From positions 1-64,000 of the forward strand of contig JADGRF010000013.1 of NCBI GenBank assembly GCA_017881055.1: 64,000 bases of DNA, read 5' to 3'. A program made the position numbers and the translations under genes. The DNA is from Sandaracinaceae bacterium (GTDB lineage Bacteria; Myxococcota_A; Polyangia; Polyangiales; JAFGIB01). The notes beneath the pieces were generated by a model, which saw only the letters and a program-made list of their open reading frames with translations, was not told the DNA's origin and searched no databases. Every line of letters starts with the position of its first letter. Position 1 is the first letter of the stretch. Below are positions 1 through 8,180 of the stretch, in pieces.

Positions 1-816
1 CGTGCGGGCTATTGCGCGGCCGTCGAGCGCTGCAAGGAACACATTCGCGCGGGCGACATCTTTCAGGTCGTGCTCAGCCAGCGCTTTCGCGTGCCGGTCG
101 ACGGCGTCGATCCGTTCGACGTGTATCGCGCGCTGCGCGTGATCAATCCTTCGCCGTACATGTATTTCCTGCGGTTCGGTCACGTGCGCATCGCCGGCGC
201 GAGCCCGGAGGTGATGGTGCGCTTGGAGCACGGCGTGGCGCAGGTGCGGCCGATCGCGGGTACGCGGCCGCGCGGCAAGGATCTCGAAGACGACGCCCGC
301 ATCGAGCGCGAGCTGTTCGCCGATCCGAAAGAGATTGCCGAGCACGTGATGCTCGTCGACCTGGGTCGCAACGACATCGGGCGCATCTCCAAGCCCGGGA
401 GCGTGCGCGTGACCGAACGCATGGTCGCCGAGCGCTACTCGCACGTCATGCACATCACGTCGCACGTGCAGGGTGAGCTCGTGCCGAGCCGCGACGCGAT
501 CGACGTGCTGCGCGCGACGTTTCCAGCTGGCACGCTGAGCGGCGCGCCGAAAGTGCGTGCGATGCAGATCATCGAGGCGCAGGAGCCCGAGCCGCGCGGT
601 GTATACGGCGGCGCGGTCGGCTACATCGGCTGGAACGGCGACATGGATCTCGCGATCGCGATCCGCACGGTCGTAGAGCAGGGCGGCGAGTTCCTCGTGC
701 AAGCCGGCGCGGGCCTGGTCGAGGCCAGCGATCCCAACACCGAATACGACGAGACGATCAGCAAAGCGCGCGCCGCCCTGACGGCGATCGCCGCTGCCAA
801 AGACGCCGAAACCTGA
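1..816 (+). CDS. trpE: Anthranilate synthase component I, C-terminal part (5' truncated by window edge)
   Basis: The reading frame is open from base 1 to the TGA at 814-816 and carries about 271 residues of the chorismate-binding catalytic domain. Visible family motifs are GDIFQVVLSQRF near the left edge, PIAGTRPRG, LVDLGRNDIGR, the chorismate-binding stretch AGTLSGAPKVRAM and the GVYGGAVGYIGWNGDMDLAIAIRT block, all in TrpE order. TrpE converts chorismate plus ammonia, supplied by the TrpG amidotransferase subunit, to anthranilate, the first step of tryptophan synthesis in the cytoplasm. No trpG, trpD or trpC follows; the next gene is tRNA-Asp, so TrpG would have to lie elsewhere. The GDMDLAIAIRT block is typical of TrpE. 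PabB or isochorismate synthase is a less likely alternative because only the C-terminal part is visible. Confidence 0.93.
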   Translation, partial: RAGYCAAVERCKEHIRAGDIFQVVLSQRFRVPVDGVDPFDVYRALRVINPSPYMYFLRFGHVRIAGASPEVMVRLEHGVAQVRPIAGTRPRGKDLEDDARIERELFADPKEIAEHVMLVDLGRNDIGRISKPGSVRVTERMVAERYSHVMHITSHVQGELVPSRDAIDVLRATFPAGTLSGAPKVRAMQIIEAQEPEPRGVYGGAVGYIGWNGDMDLAIAIRTVVEQGGEFLVQAGAGLVEASDPNTEYDETISKARAALTAIAAAKDAET

Positions 817-830
817 ACGCTAACAAGGCT

Positions 831-859
831 TTGACACGGCGAATGTGCTGCGCTAAAAG
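831..859 (+). promoter_or_regulatory. Sigma-70-type promoter of tRNA-Asp
   Basis: A perfect TTGACA (831-836) is followed after 17 bp by TAAAAG (854-859). That places transcription initiation a few bases before the tRNA at 874. It lies 15 bp after the trpE stop, so the tRNA has its own promoter. Seen in sequence; function inferred. Confidence 0.6.
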
Positions 860-873
860 CTCGGTCCGCCTTT

Positions 874-947
874 GGGGTGGTAGTTAAGCTGGTTATAACG
901 CATGCCTGTCACGCATGAGGCCGCGGGTTCGAGTCCCGTCCACCCCG
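874..947 (+). tRNA. tRNA-Asp(GTC)
   Basis: A full cloverleaf can be folded by eye. The acceptor stem is GGGGTGG/CCACCCC (874-880 with 940-946) and the discriminator is G947. The D stem is GTTA/TAAC, the anticodon stem CATGC/GCATG with loop CTGTCAC (anticodon GTC at 908-910), and the T arm has loop TTCGAGT. The CCA end is not encoded, because CTA follows the discriminator, so it must be added post-transcriptionally. This contrasts with the tRNA-Val in this window, which does encode CCA. Confidence 0.96.
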
Positions 948-958
948 CTACGTGATCG

Positions 959-1075
959 TACCCGCCAAGCAGCCTACGGCTCTTGGCGGAGGTGACATAC
1001 CCGCCAAGCAGCCTACGGCTCTTGGCGGAGGTGACATACCCGCCAAGCAGCCTACGGCTCTTGGCGGAGGTGACA
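959..1075 (+). repeat. Three identical tandem copies of a 39-bp palindromic element
   Basis: Three copies of a 39-bp unit (959-997, 998-1036, 1037-1075) appear identical. Each contains a nested hairpin of 28 nt (962-989, 1001-1028, 1040-1067). The lower stem is CCGCCAAG/CTTGGCGG, with one unpaired C, then the upper stem AGCC/GGCT and loop TAC. The array lies between tRNA-Asp and its intrinsic terminator, so it should be transcribed as a tRNA trailer. Related single copies occur at 21145-21172 and 40716-40743, with a diverged one at 12203-12230. The unit length is a multiple of three and two plus-strand frames lack stops, but I see no reason to call it a gene. Confidence 0.95.
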
Positions 1076-1080
1076 CTGCG

Positions 1081-1107
1081 AAAGCCTCCGAGTATTCGGG
1101 GGCTTTT
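1081..1107 (+). terminator. Intrinsic terminator after tRNA-Asp and the repeat array
   Basis: An 11-bp stem, AAAGCCTCCGA/TCGGGGGCTTT with one G-U pair, carries a GTAT loop and ends in a short T run (TTTT, 1104-1107). It directly follows the third repeat unit and should end the tRNA-Asp transcript. Confidence 0.75.
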
Positions 1108-1268
1108 CGCGTTAACTGGTCGTTCGTGCCGAGTCGATCCGTCGACGTAGCTGGGCTGAGTCGCTTAGCGCACGACGTGGCGGTTCACGCCGAATACTTC
1201 GGAGCACAGCAAGCCCCTGCGGCCTACACGCTCGGCTTGGTACGCTGCCTGACGGCAACGGGAGCGAC
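1108..1268. other. Non-coding spacer before the kinase gene
   Basis: Together with the repeats and terminator, this forms a stretch of about 320 bp without a protein gene (948-1268). In 1108-1268 I see no convincing gene, RNA or strong promoter. It presumably carries the promoter of the kinase gene that starts at 1269. Confidence 0.5.
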
Positions 1269-4200
1269 GTGGACGGCGATTTTACTGGCACAGGCCGCTT
1301 CGTAATCGAGCGCCACCTTGGCGCAGGCAGCATGGGCTCGGTCTATCTGGCGCACGATCGCCAGCTAGGCAGTCGCATCGCGCTCAAGGTCTTGCTCAGC
1401 GTGGATGCGTCGGGCATCTATCGCTTCAAGAACGAGTTTCGCGCGCTCGCCGACGTCGTGCATCCGAACCTCGTGTCGCTTCATGAGCTGTTCTCCGAAG
1501 GCGATCACTGGTTCTTCACGATGGACTACGTCGAGGGCAAGGATCTGCTCTCGTTCGTGCACGGTGCACGGCGTCGCACGTTCGAGTCCACGCCGAAGCC
1601 ATTGTCGGAGCCCCCCGCGAGCGGGTCGTCGCGGGAATCGTTCGATGCATCGGTGAAGGGGCTCGAGCTGCTCTTCCCGACACCGCTCGAGAACGAAGAC
1701 CGGCTGCGTGACACGCTCGTGCAGGTGGTGGAAGGTCTGCTAGCGGTGCACGGCGCCGGTCAGCTGCATCGTGACTTGAAGCCCGAGAACGTGTTGGTCA
1801 CCGAGCAGGGGCAGGTGATGTTGCTCGACTTCGGCATCGCGCTCGAGAAGCAGCAGCACATTCACGCCACGGTCGGCTCGGTGATGGGCACGCCGGCGTA
1901 TATGGCGCCGGAGCAGTGTCGCGGTCTGGGCATCACTGAGGCAGCTGACTGGTATGCGCTCGGTGTCATGCTTTACGAAGCGCTGACCGGTGATGTGCCG
2001 ATCGACGGCTCTCCGTTGCAGATCATCCAGCGCAAGCAGGAATACGACCCTCCTGCACCGCGTGACGTCGTGTCGGGCGTGCCGGCCGATCTGAACACGT
2101 TGTGTATGCAGCTCTTGCAGCGCGATCCCGCCGCGCGCCCGAGCGGCGAAGCGGTCCTGCGTGCTCTTCGCGGCAAGCGTGCCGCGTCATCGCCGGCTCC
2201 CGCCGAGACCAGCAGCATGCGCAGGTTGGCTCCGGCGTTCGTCGGGCGCGAGGCTCAGCTCGCCGAGCTCGATGCGGCGTTGGCGGCGACCCAGGACGGT
2301 AAGCCCACGCTCGTGCTGCTGCACGGGCCGCCCGGCATCGGCAAGACCAGCCTCGTCGAACGCTTCATCGAGAAGCTGGTCGACGACGAGCGCGCGATCG
2401 TCCTGCGGGGCCGCTGCTACGAGCGCGAGTCGGTTCCGTTCAAGGCGTTCGACAATGTGATCGACTCGCTGTCGCGCTACTTGCGTCGCTTGCCCCCGGT
2501 CGACGCCGCGCGCGTCCTGCCACGCGACATCGACGTTCTCGCCGAGCTCTTTCCGGTGCTCAAGCGCGTGGATGTGGTGCGCCGCACGCGCCGGCCGCGC
2601 GCGCTGCCGCTCGAGCCACAGGAGCTGCGCCAGCGTGCGTTTCGTGCGTTCAAGGAGATGCTCAGCCGAATCGCCGACGTCGAGCCTCTGGTCCTGTGCA
2701 TCGATGACTTGCAGTGGAGCGATGTCGACAGCGCGCGCTTGCTCGGCGAGGTGATCGGCGGCGCCGACCGGCCCGCGATCATGCTCGTGTGCATGCATCG
2801 CAGCGGCGATTCCTCGCGCAGCGTGGGGCTCGATGCGTTCTTGGGCAAGGTCGACGCGACTTCGGACCTGACGGTGCGCGAGATCGCTGTCGGCGTGCTG
2901 AGCGCCGAGGAGAGCCTTCTGCTCGCGCGCTCCCTGCTCGGCAGCGAGACCGGTGAAGAGGGCGCACGCACGCTCGGCTTCGAGTCCGGAGGCAATCCCC
3001 AGGTGCTCACCCAGATGGTACGGCACGTGGAAGAGCGTCGTGCCTCCGGCAAAGCGTCGCCCGAGACCGCCAAGGGCTTGATCAACTTCGAGCGCGTGAT
3101 CGAGCAACGTCTCGGCGGGCTCTCGAACGATGCGCGCACGTTGCTGGAGCTGCTCAGCGTGGCAGGCCGACCTGTTCCCGAGGCGATGCTCACGCTGGTT
3201 TCCTCGTTCAACATCTCGTTGTCGAGCGCGCTCGCCGAGCTGCGCGGCAAGAAGTTGGTGCGCGGCGTCGCGGCGCGGGATTCGCGCGCGGTCGAGGTCT
3301 ATCACGACACGATCCGTGAAGCGGTCACGGCGTCGATGCCGCACGAAACGCTCGTCAGCTGGCACCGTCGGCTCGCGGCAGCGCTCGAAGCCAGCGGCGC
3401 GCTCGACCTGGAAGCCCTCACCGAACACCTGCTCGGCGCGAGCGATTGCGAACGTGCTTCGCTCTACGCATCGCGTGCTGCGGCCCAGGCCGAGTCCTGC
3501 TTGGCATTCGACAAGGCCGCACGCCTGTACGGCATCGCGGCCGAGCACTCGCCCGACCCCGAGCGGCGTCGTGAGCTGCTCGTGCGCTGGGCCGATGCCT
3601 TGGTCGAGGCGGGTCGTGGCGTTGCAGCCGCGACTGCCTACGCCGACGCCGCCAAGGTCGCCCCGCCCGCCGAGGCGATGGAGCTCGAGGCGCGCGCGGG
3701 TGCGGAGCTGCTGTTCGCGGGTCAGCTGGAACCGGGGCTCGCGCTGCTGAAGGAACCGCTGACGAGCTTGGGCGTCGCGCTGCCGGACTCGTTCCACGAC
3801 GCGATCACGCAGGCCAGTTACATGTGGCGCGAGATCCGTGCGCGGGGCTTTGGCTTCGTGGAGCGTACGCCGGCGCAGGTCGAGGCCGCCGAGCTACGCC
3901 GGCTCGATCTTCTGTGGGGCGTCACGCGCGGCTTGCTCTCCCACGAAGTCGCGCGGCCTTTGCCCCTGGTGACGCGCTTTCTGATCGATGCGCTGGAGAT
4001 CGGCGAGCCTCTGCGCATCGTGCGGGGCCTGGTGCTCTTTCATACCCACGTCGACGGACCGTTCAGCCGTCTGTCGAAGCTCGCGCTTTCCGGCGCTCTC
4101 GATGTCGGTGAAGCACTGGCACGGCGCATCGAGCAGTCGGAGGCACGCGCGCTGCTCGCGCTCTCGCGTGGCCTTTCGATGTACAGCGATGGACGCGTCG

Positions 4201-5054
4201 AGGCCGCGTTGCCCGAGCTCGTGACCGCGGAAGACATTCTGCGCAACCACTGTCGCGGCGGCGCCTATGAGATGCGGACCAGCCGGATGGCGCTCGCGCA
4301 TGCCCAGTTCGTCGTGCACCGCGAGGCGAACCCGGTCCAGCTGCGCGAGTGGCTACGCGAGGCGGGTGAGCGTGGCGATCCGTTGAGTGAAGGCCGGCTG
4401 CGTCAGCTGCTTGCGGTCGGCTCGCTTGCGGCCGACGACGCCAAGGGCGCGCTGGTGCTGCTGGCGCAGGCCTCCGGTGGCGTCCATGCGCGCTCCGAGC
4501 TCAGTGCGATGACGGGTGCTCTCTCGCAGGCCGCGGTGCATCTGTATCGCGGTGACATCGAAGCGTGCCGTGGTTGTTACGATGCGCTCCTTCCCACGCT
4601 CTCGGAGGCGCTCGGCACCGTGCCGTTCTGGCGCGCCTGCGTGCTGATGTTGCTCGCGCGCCTCGGGCTCGTGATCAGCGCGGGCGTCAGCGGCCAGGAC
4701 GCACCACGCATCGAGCAGGCGGCGAAGTACACGCGTGCCCTCGAGGCGCTGGACCTCCCGTGCTTCATGGACGACGTCCGCTTGCTGACCGCTACCGTCG
4801 CGCTGGCGCGCCGGCAGCCGGCCGCGGCCAAGGCGGCGCTCGAGCCGATGGTGCGTGCGCGTGTCGAGGCGGGCACCGGGTCGTTTCTGCACGTGTTCGC
4901 GCAGCGCGCGCACGGACAACTGATAGGGGGCGCCGAAGGCAAAGACCAGGTGGCGCGCGCGGAAGAGCTGCTGGTGCGTCGCGGTGTGGTCCAACCCCGC
5001 AGGTTCGCCCGCTTGATCCTGCCGGCCTTCGAGGAACGCCTGCTGCGCCCATAA
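1269..5054 (+). CDS. PknK-like serine/threonine protein kinase with AAA ATPase module and helical repeats
   Basis: This 1261-residue cytoplasmic regulator has a kinase domain at about 10-300. Its glycine loop is GAGSMGSVY (18-26), with catalytic Lys40, HRD at 167-169, DFG at 187-189 and APEQ after it. A Ser/Pro-rich insertion sits at about 100-145. A linker leads to FVGRE (324-328) and an NTPase with Walker A GPPGIGKT (353-360) and Walker B LCIDD followed by LQWSD. The rest, to the C terminus, is alpha-helical and probably TPR-like. This kinase-STAND architecture is common in myxobacteria. I use the GTG start at 1269 with GGAG 4 bp upstream, because the kinase glycine loop begins only 18 residues in. 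The liv operon follows after 49 bp on the same strand, so co-regulation is possible. The signal it senses is unknown. Confidence 0.92.
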   Translation: MDGDFTGTGRFVIERHLGAGSMGSVYLAHDRQLGSRIALKVLLSVDASGIYRFKNEFRALADVVHPNLVSLHELFSEGDHWFFTMDYVEGKDLLSFVHGARRRTFESTPKPLSEPPASGSSRESFDASVKGLELLFPTPLENEDRLRDTLVQVVEGLLAVHGAGQLHRDLKPENVLVTEQGQVMLLDFGIALEKQQHIHATVGSVMGTPAYMAPEQCRGLGITEAADWYALGVMLYEALTGDVPIDGSPLQIIQRKQEYDPPAPRDVVSGVPADLNTLCMQLLQRDPAARPSGEAVLRALRGKRAASSPAPAETSSMRRLAPAFVGREAQLAELDAALAATQDGKPTLVLLHGPPGIGKTSLVERFIEKLVDDERAIVLRGRCYERESVPFKAFDNVIDSLSRYLRRLPPVDAARVLPRDIDVLAELFPVLKRVDVVRRTRRPRALPLEPQELRQRAFRAFKEMLSRIADVEPLVLCIDDLQWSDVDSARLLGEVIGGADRPAIMLVCMHRSGDSSRSVGLDAFLGKVDATSDLTVREIAVGVLSAEESLLLARSLLGSETGEEGARTLGFESGGNPQVLTQMVRHVEERRASGKASPETAKGLINFERVIEQRLGGLSNDARTLLELLSVAGRPVPEAMLTLVSSFNISLSSALAELRGKKLVRGVAARDSRAVEVYHDTIREAVTASMPHETLVSWHRRLAAALEASGALDLEALTEHLLGASDCERASLYASRAAAQAESCLAFDKAARLYGIAAEHSPDPERRRELLVRWADALVEAGRGVAAATAYADAAKVAPPAEAMELEARAGAELLFAGQLEPGLALLKEPLTSLGVALPDSFHDAITQASYMWREIRARGFGFVERTPAQVEAAELRRLDLLWGVTRGLLSHEVARPLPLVTRFLIDALEIGEPLRIVRGLVLFHTHVDGPFSRLSKLALSGALDVGEALARRIEQSEARALLALSRGLSMYSDGRVEAALPELVTAEDILRNHCRGGAYEMRTSRMALAHAQFVVHREANPVQLREWLREAGERGDPLSEGRLRQLLAVGSLAADDAKGALVLLAQASGGVHARSELSAMTGALSQAAVHLYRGDIEACRGCYDALLPTLSEALGTVPFWRACVLMLLARLGLVISAGVSGQDAPRIEQAAKYTRALEALDLPCFMDDVRLLTATVALARRQPAAAKAALEPMVRARVEAGTGSFLHVFAQRAHGQLIGGAEGKDQVARAEELLVRRGVVQPRRFARLILPAFEERLLRP

Positions 5055-5103
5055 GCCAGCGCGCTTCCCACATGCGCGCACGGCGTGTATTTTCGTCGCA
5101 GCC

Positions 5104-6282
5104 ATGGCCCATCCGATTTCCGCTCGCCGGTCCACGACGGTCTCCGTGTTCGCGCTGCTGTGCGCGCTACTGTGCGTGCTGCCGTGCGTGCTGCTGTGCG
5201 TCACGGGCTGCAAAGGCAAAACCGACGAGATCGTGATCGGCGAATTCGGCTCGCTCACGGGCGGCACCGCCACGTTCGGTACCTCCACGCACGCGGGCGT
5301 GCTCCAGGCGCTCGACGAGATCAATGCGCGCGGTGGGCTCTTGGGCAAGAAGGTCAAGGTCGTCACCGAGGACGACCAGAGCAAGCCCGAGGAAGCGGTG
5401 AGCGCGGTTCTCAAGCTGATCAAGCAGAACAATGTGGTGGCGGTGATCGGCGAGGTGGCGTCGAGCCGCAGCCTCGCCGCCGCGCCGCAGTGTCAGCGGA
5501 ACAAGATCCCGATGCTCTCGCCTGCGTCGACCAACCCGAAGGTCACCGAGGCCGGCGACTACATTTTTCGAGCGTGTTTCATTGACCCGTTTCAGGGCTC
5601 GACCATGGCCAAGTTCGCCGTCAACTCGCTGAAGCTAAAGCGCTTCGCGATCCTGACCGACACCAAGAACGACTACTCGGTTGGTCTCGCTCAATACTTC
5701 CGCGAAACCGCAAAGAAGCTCGGTGCCGAGATCGTCGCCGAGGAGAGCTACAGCGAGGGCGACATCGAATTCAAAGCCCAGCTCACCTCGATCAAGACCA
5801 AGAGCCCCGAGGCGGTGTTCGTGCCGGGCTACTACACGGAGTGCGCGCTGATCGCCCGTCAGGCGAAGGAGCTAGGCCTCACCGTTCCGCTGCTCGGTGG
5901 CGACGGCTGGGACAGCCCGAAGACCACCGAGATCGGCGGCGCCGCGGTCGATGGCACGTACTTCACCAACCACTACTCCGAGCAGGAGAACCGTCCCGAG
6001 GTGAAGAAGTTCATCGACACCTACAAGCAGCGCAATGCCGGCAAGGTCCCCGATGCGATGGCCGTGCTCGGTTACGACTCGATGATGATGATGGCCGACG
6101 CGATCACGCGCGCAGGCTCCACTGAGGGTCCGAAGATTCGCGATGCGCTGGCCGCGACCAAGAACTTTGCCGCCGTGAGCGGCACGATCACGATCGACGC
6201 GCAGCGCAACGCGCAGAAATCGATCGTGGTGCTGAAGATCGACGCTGGCCGCTTCACGTTCGTCGAGTCCGTTGCGCCCTGA
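5104..6282 (+). CDS. livK: Branched-chain amino acid/amide ABC transporter substrate-binding lipoprotein (LivK-like)
   Basis: This is a 392-residue type I periplasmic binding protein of the Leu/Ile/Val (or urea/amide) family. The signal peptide ends in VTGC, giving lipidated Cys36. Its hydrophobic core is unusual: it repeats LLC/LPC four times because the DNA carries short GTGCGTGCTGC-type repeats. The mature protein begins EIVIGEFGSLTGG, then shows QALDEINARGG, VIGEVASSRSLAAAP and NKIPMLSPASTNPKVTE, all typical of Peripla_BP_6 proteins. It would capture the ligand outside the inner membrane and deliver it to LivHM. It is the first gene of livKHMGF and is separated from livH by a hairpin-plus-T-run. 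Exact ligand specificity cannot be read from sequence. Confidence 0.93.
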   Translation: MAHPISARRSTTVSVFALLCALLCVLPCVLLCVTGCKGKTDEIVIGEFGSLTGGTATFGTSTHAGVLQALDEINARGGLLGKKVKVVTEDDQSKPEEAVSAVLKLIKQNNVVAVIGEVASSRSLAAAPQCQRNKIPMLSPASTNPKVTEAGDYIFRACFIDPFQGSTMAKFAVNSLKLKRFAILTDTKNDYSVGLAQYFRETAKKLGAEIVAEESYSEGDIEFKAQLTSIKTKSPEAVFVPGYYTECALIARQAKELGLTVPLLGGDGWDSPKTTEIGGAAVDGTYFTNHYSEQENRPEVKKFIDTYKQRNAGKVPDAMAVLGYDSMMMMADAITRAGSTEGPKIRDALAATKNFAAVSGTITIDAQRNAQKSIVVLKIDAGRFTFVESVAP

Positions 6283-6301
6283 AGCGCGCGCGCCTGAAAG
6301 G

Positions 6302-6329
6302 CGCGCCCTGCAAGGCAGCGCGGTTTTTT
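6302..6329 (+). terminator. Intercistronic terminator/attenuator between livK and livH
   Basis: The stem CGCG(CC bulge)CTGC/GCAGCGCG, with loop AAG, is followed by G and six Ts (6324-6329), immediately before the livH start at 6331. An alternative upstream hairpin, GCGCGCCT/AGGCGCGC (6288-6306), would compete for the same left arm. Partial termination here would give more binding protein than permease. The arrangement leaves livH without an obvious Shine-Dalgarno sequence. Confidence 0.6.
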
Positions 6330-6330
6330 C

Positions 6331-7233
6331 GTGGACCAACTTCTCCAACAACTGATCAACGGCTTGGCCTGGGGCGCGATCTACGCGCTGATCGCGCTCG
6401 GCTACACCATGGTCTACGGCGTTCTGCGCCTGATCAACTTCGCCCACGGCGACGTGTACATGGTCGGCGCGATGATGGCGTACTACCTCGCGCACTGGCT
6501 CGGCTTCGCCGTGGCGCCGTCCACGATCGGCTTCGTAATCGTGTTGACGTCGTCCATGTTGATCTGCGGTGCGCTGGGTGCGCTGATCGAGCTGGTCGCC
6601 TACCGGCCGCTGCGCAATAGGCCGCGCATGAGCATGCTGATCACCGCGATCGGCGTCTCCATGCTGCTCGAGTTCGGTGGCCAGCGCGTGTTCGGTCCGG
6701 ATCCCAAGTTCTTTCCACAGCTGATCGAGTCGCGCTCGCTGTTCAAGGCCGGCGCGGTCGTGCTCACGAACATCGATCTGCTCGTGATCTGCGTGTCGCT
6801 GTTCCTGATGGTCGTGCTGCGCTTCATCGTGCTGCGCACCAAGATCGGCCTCGCGGTGCGCGCTGTCAGCTTCAGCTTCGAGACCTCGTCGCTGATGGGC
6901 ATCAACGTGAACACCGTCATTTCGGTCACGTTCGTGATCGGCTCCGCGCTCGCTGCCGCGGCCGGTGCGATGGTCGGCCTGCGCAACCCGAAGATCGAGC
7001 CGCTGATGGGCGTCTTGCCGGGTGTGAAGGCGTTCGTCGCGGCCGTGCTCGGCGGCATCGGCAATTTCCCTGGCGCGGTCGTTGGTGGTCTGGTCATGGG
7101 TGTCACCGAGACGCTGGTCGCTGCGTACTTCAGCTCGACCTACCGCGACGCCGTCGCGTTCGTGATCCTGATCGTGGTGCTGCTCGTGCGTCCCGCAGGC
7201 TTGTTCGGCAAGGTCACGGTCGAGAAAGTCTGA
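6331..7233 (+). CDS. livH: Branched-chain amino acid ABC transporter permease LivH
   Basis: This 300-residue inner-membrane permease has about eight hydrophobic segments. Family motifs are LINGLAWGAIYALIALGYTMVYG and LRLINFAHGDVYMVGA near the N terminus. Later come TKIGLAVRAVS and the coupling-loop region LGGIGNFPGAVVGGL, which contacts the ATPase subunits. With LivM it forms the translocation pore. The GTG start at 6331 aligns with the normal LivH N terminus, but it sits directly behind a T run with no clear ribosome-binding site. The stop overlaps the livM start (TGATG). Confidence 0.95.
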   Translation: MDQLLQQLINGLAWGAIYALIALGYTMVYGVLRLINFAHGDVYMVGAMMAYYLAHWLGFAVAPSTIGFVIVLTSSMLICGALGALIELVAYRPLRNRPRMSMLITAIGVSMLLEFGGQRVFGPDPKFFPQLIESRSLFKAGAVVLTNIDLLVICVSLFLMVVLRFIVLRTKIGLAVRAVSFSFETSSLMGINVNTVISVTFVIGSALAAAAGAMVGLRNPKIEPLMGVLPGVKAFVAAVLGGIGNFPGAVVGGLVMGVTETLVAAYFSSTYRDAVAFVILIVVLLVRPAGLFGKVTVEKV

Positions 7234-8180
7234 TGGAGCTGCTCAAGCGCAACGCCGTGCCGCTTCTGCTCGTCGCCGCCCAGTGGCCCGTCGGCTGGCT
7301 GCTCTCGCAGACCGTGAACTCGTACTACCTGCAGATCATCGTCTACATCGGCATCAACGCGATGCTCGCCGTCAGTTTGAACCTGATCAACGGTATCACC
7401 GGCCAGTTCTCGCTCGGACACGCCGGCTTCATGGCGGTGGGTGCGTACGTGAGCGCGGCCTGCAGCTTGTTCTTGGTGAACGGCTGGCCCGCTGCGCTGG
7501 CGCTGCCGGCGATTCTCTTGGCCGGCGGTTTGGCAGCCGCGCTCGCCGGCCTGGTCGTCGGTCTGCCCACGCTGCGCCTGCGTGGCGATTACCTCGCCAT
7601 CACCACGCTCGGCTTCGGCGAGATCATCCGCGTGGTGATTCTCAACACTGCAGCCGTTGGCGGCGCGCGTGGCCTCGGCGGCATGCCTCCGCTCAGCGAC
7701 TTTGCCTCAGTCTATGCCTGCACCATCGTGTGCGTGCTCGTGATCTGGCGCCTGGTGCACTCGCCGCTCGGCAAAGCGTTCACTGCGGTGCGCGAGGACG
7801 AGATCGCCGCCGCTGCCATGGGCATCGACACCACACGCTACAAGATCACGGCGTTCGTGCTGGGTGCGTTCTGGGCCGGCGTGGCGGGCGCGCTGTTCGC
7901 GCACTTCATCGGCTACATCCACACCAACTCGTTCACATTCCTGAAGAGCGTCGAAGTGGTGGTGATGGTCGTGCTCGGTGGCATGGGCAGCATCAGCGGC
8001 GCGATCATCGCTGCTGCGGTGCTCACGGTGCTCACCGAAGCGCTCAGGTTTCTCGCGGACTACCGCATGATCATCTACTCGGTGTTGCTGATCGTGATGA
8101 TGTTGACGAGGCCCGGCGGCCTTTTAGGTCGCCACGAGATCACGCAATGGCGCTTCTGGAGCTCACGGACTGCTCGCTGA
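7233..8180 (+). CDS. livM: Branched-chain amino acid ABC transporter permease LivM
   Basis: This 315-residue polytopic permease is the LivH partner. The SLNLINGITGQFSLGHAGFM motif near residue 50 is diagnostic of LivM. LPTLRLRGDYLAITTLGFGEI and the conserved LGGMGSISGAI coupling motif follow. It overlaps livH by one base and livG by 34 bases, so the operon is tightly coupled. Confidence 0.95.
   Translation: MELLKRNAVPLLLVAAQWPVGWLLSQTVNSYYLQIIVYIGINAMLAVSLNLINGITGQFSLGHAGFMAVGAYVSAACSLFLVNGWPAALALPAILLAGGLAAALAGLVVGLPTLRLRGDYLAITTLGFGEIIRVVILNTAAVGGARGLGGMPPLSDFASVYACTIVCVLVIWRLVHSPLGKAFTAVREDEIAAAAMGIDTTRYKITAFVLGAFWAGVAGALFAHFIGYIHTNSFTFLKSVEVVVMVVLGGMGSISGAIIAAAVLTVLTEALRFLADYRMIIYSVLLIVMMLTRPGGLLGRHEITQWRFWSSRTAR

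Noticed and set aside
959..1075. CRISPR array
   Set aside because: The three units are directly abutting with no spacers and no cas genes nearby.
952..1305. Open frame translating to three copies of a PAKQPTALGGGDI-type peptide
   Set aside because: The repetition is simply the palindromic DNA unit (39 bp, a multiple of three). It spans a clear intrinsic terminator and has no ribosome-binding site.
2187..3797. 536-codon open frame antisense to the kinase gene
   Set aside because: High-G+C shadow frame: Arg/Gln/His-rich composition, no motifs, fully opposite a well-supported gene.
7283..8146. Long in-frame extension upstream of livG
   Set aside because: Arg/His-rich shadow of livM; the ABC domain starts normally at the ATG at 8147.
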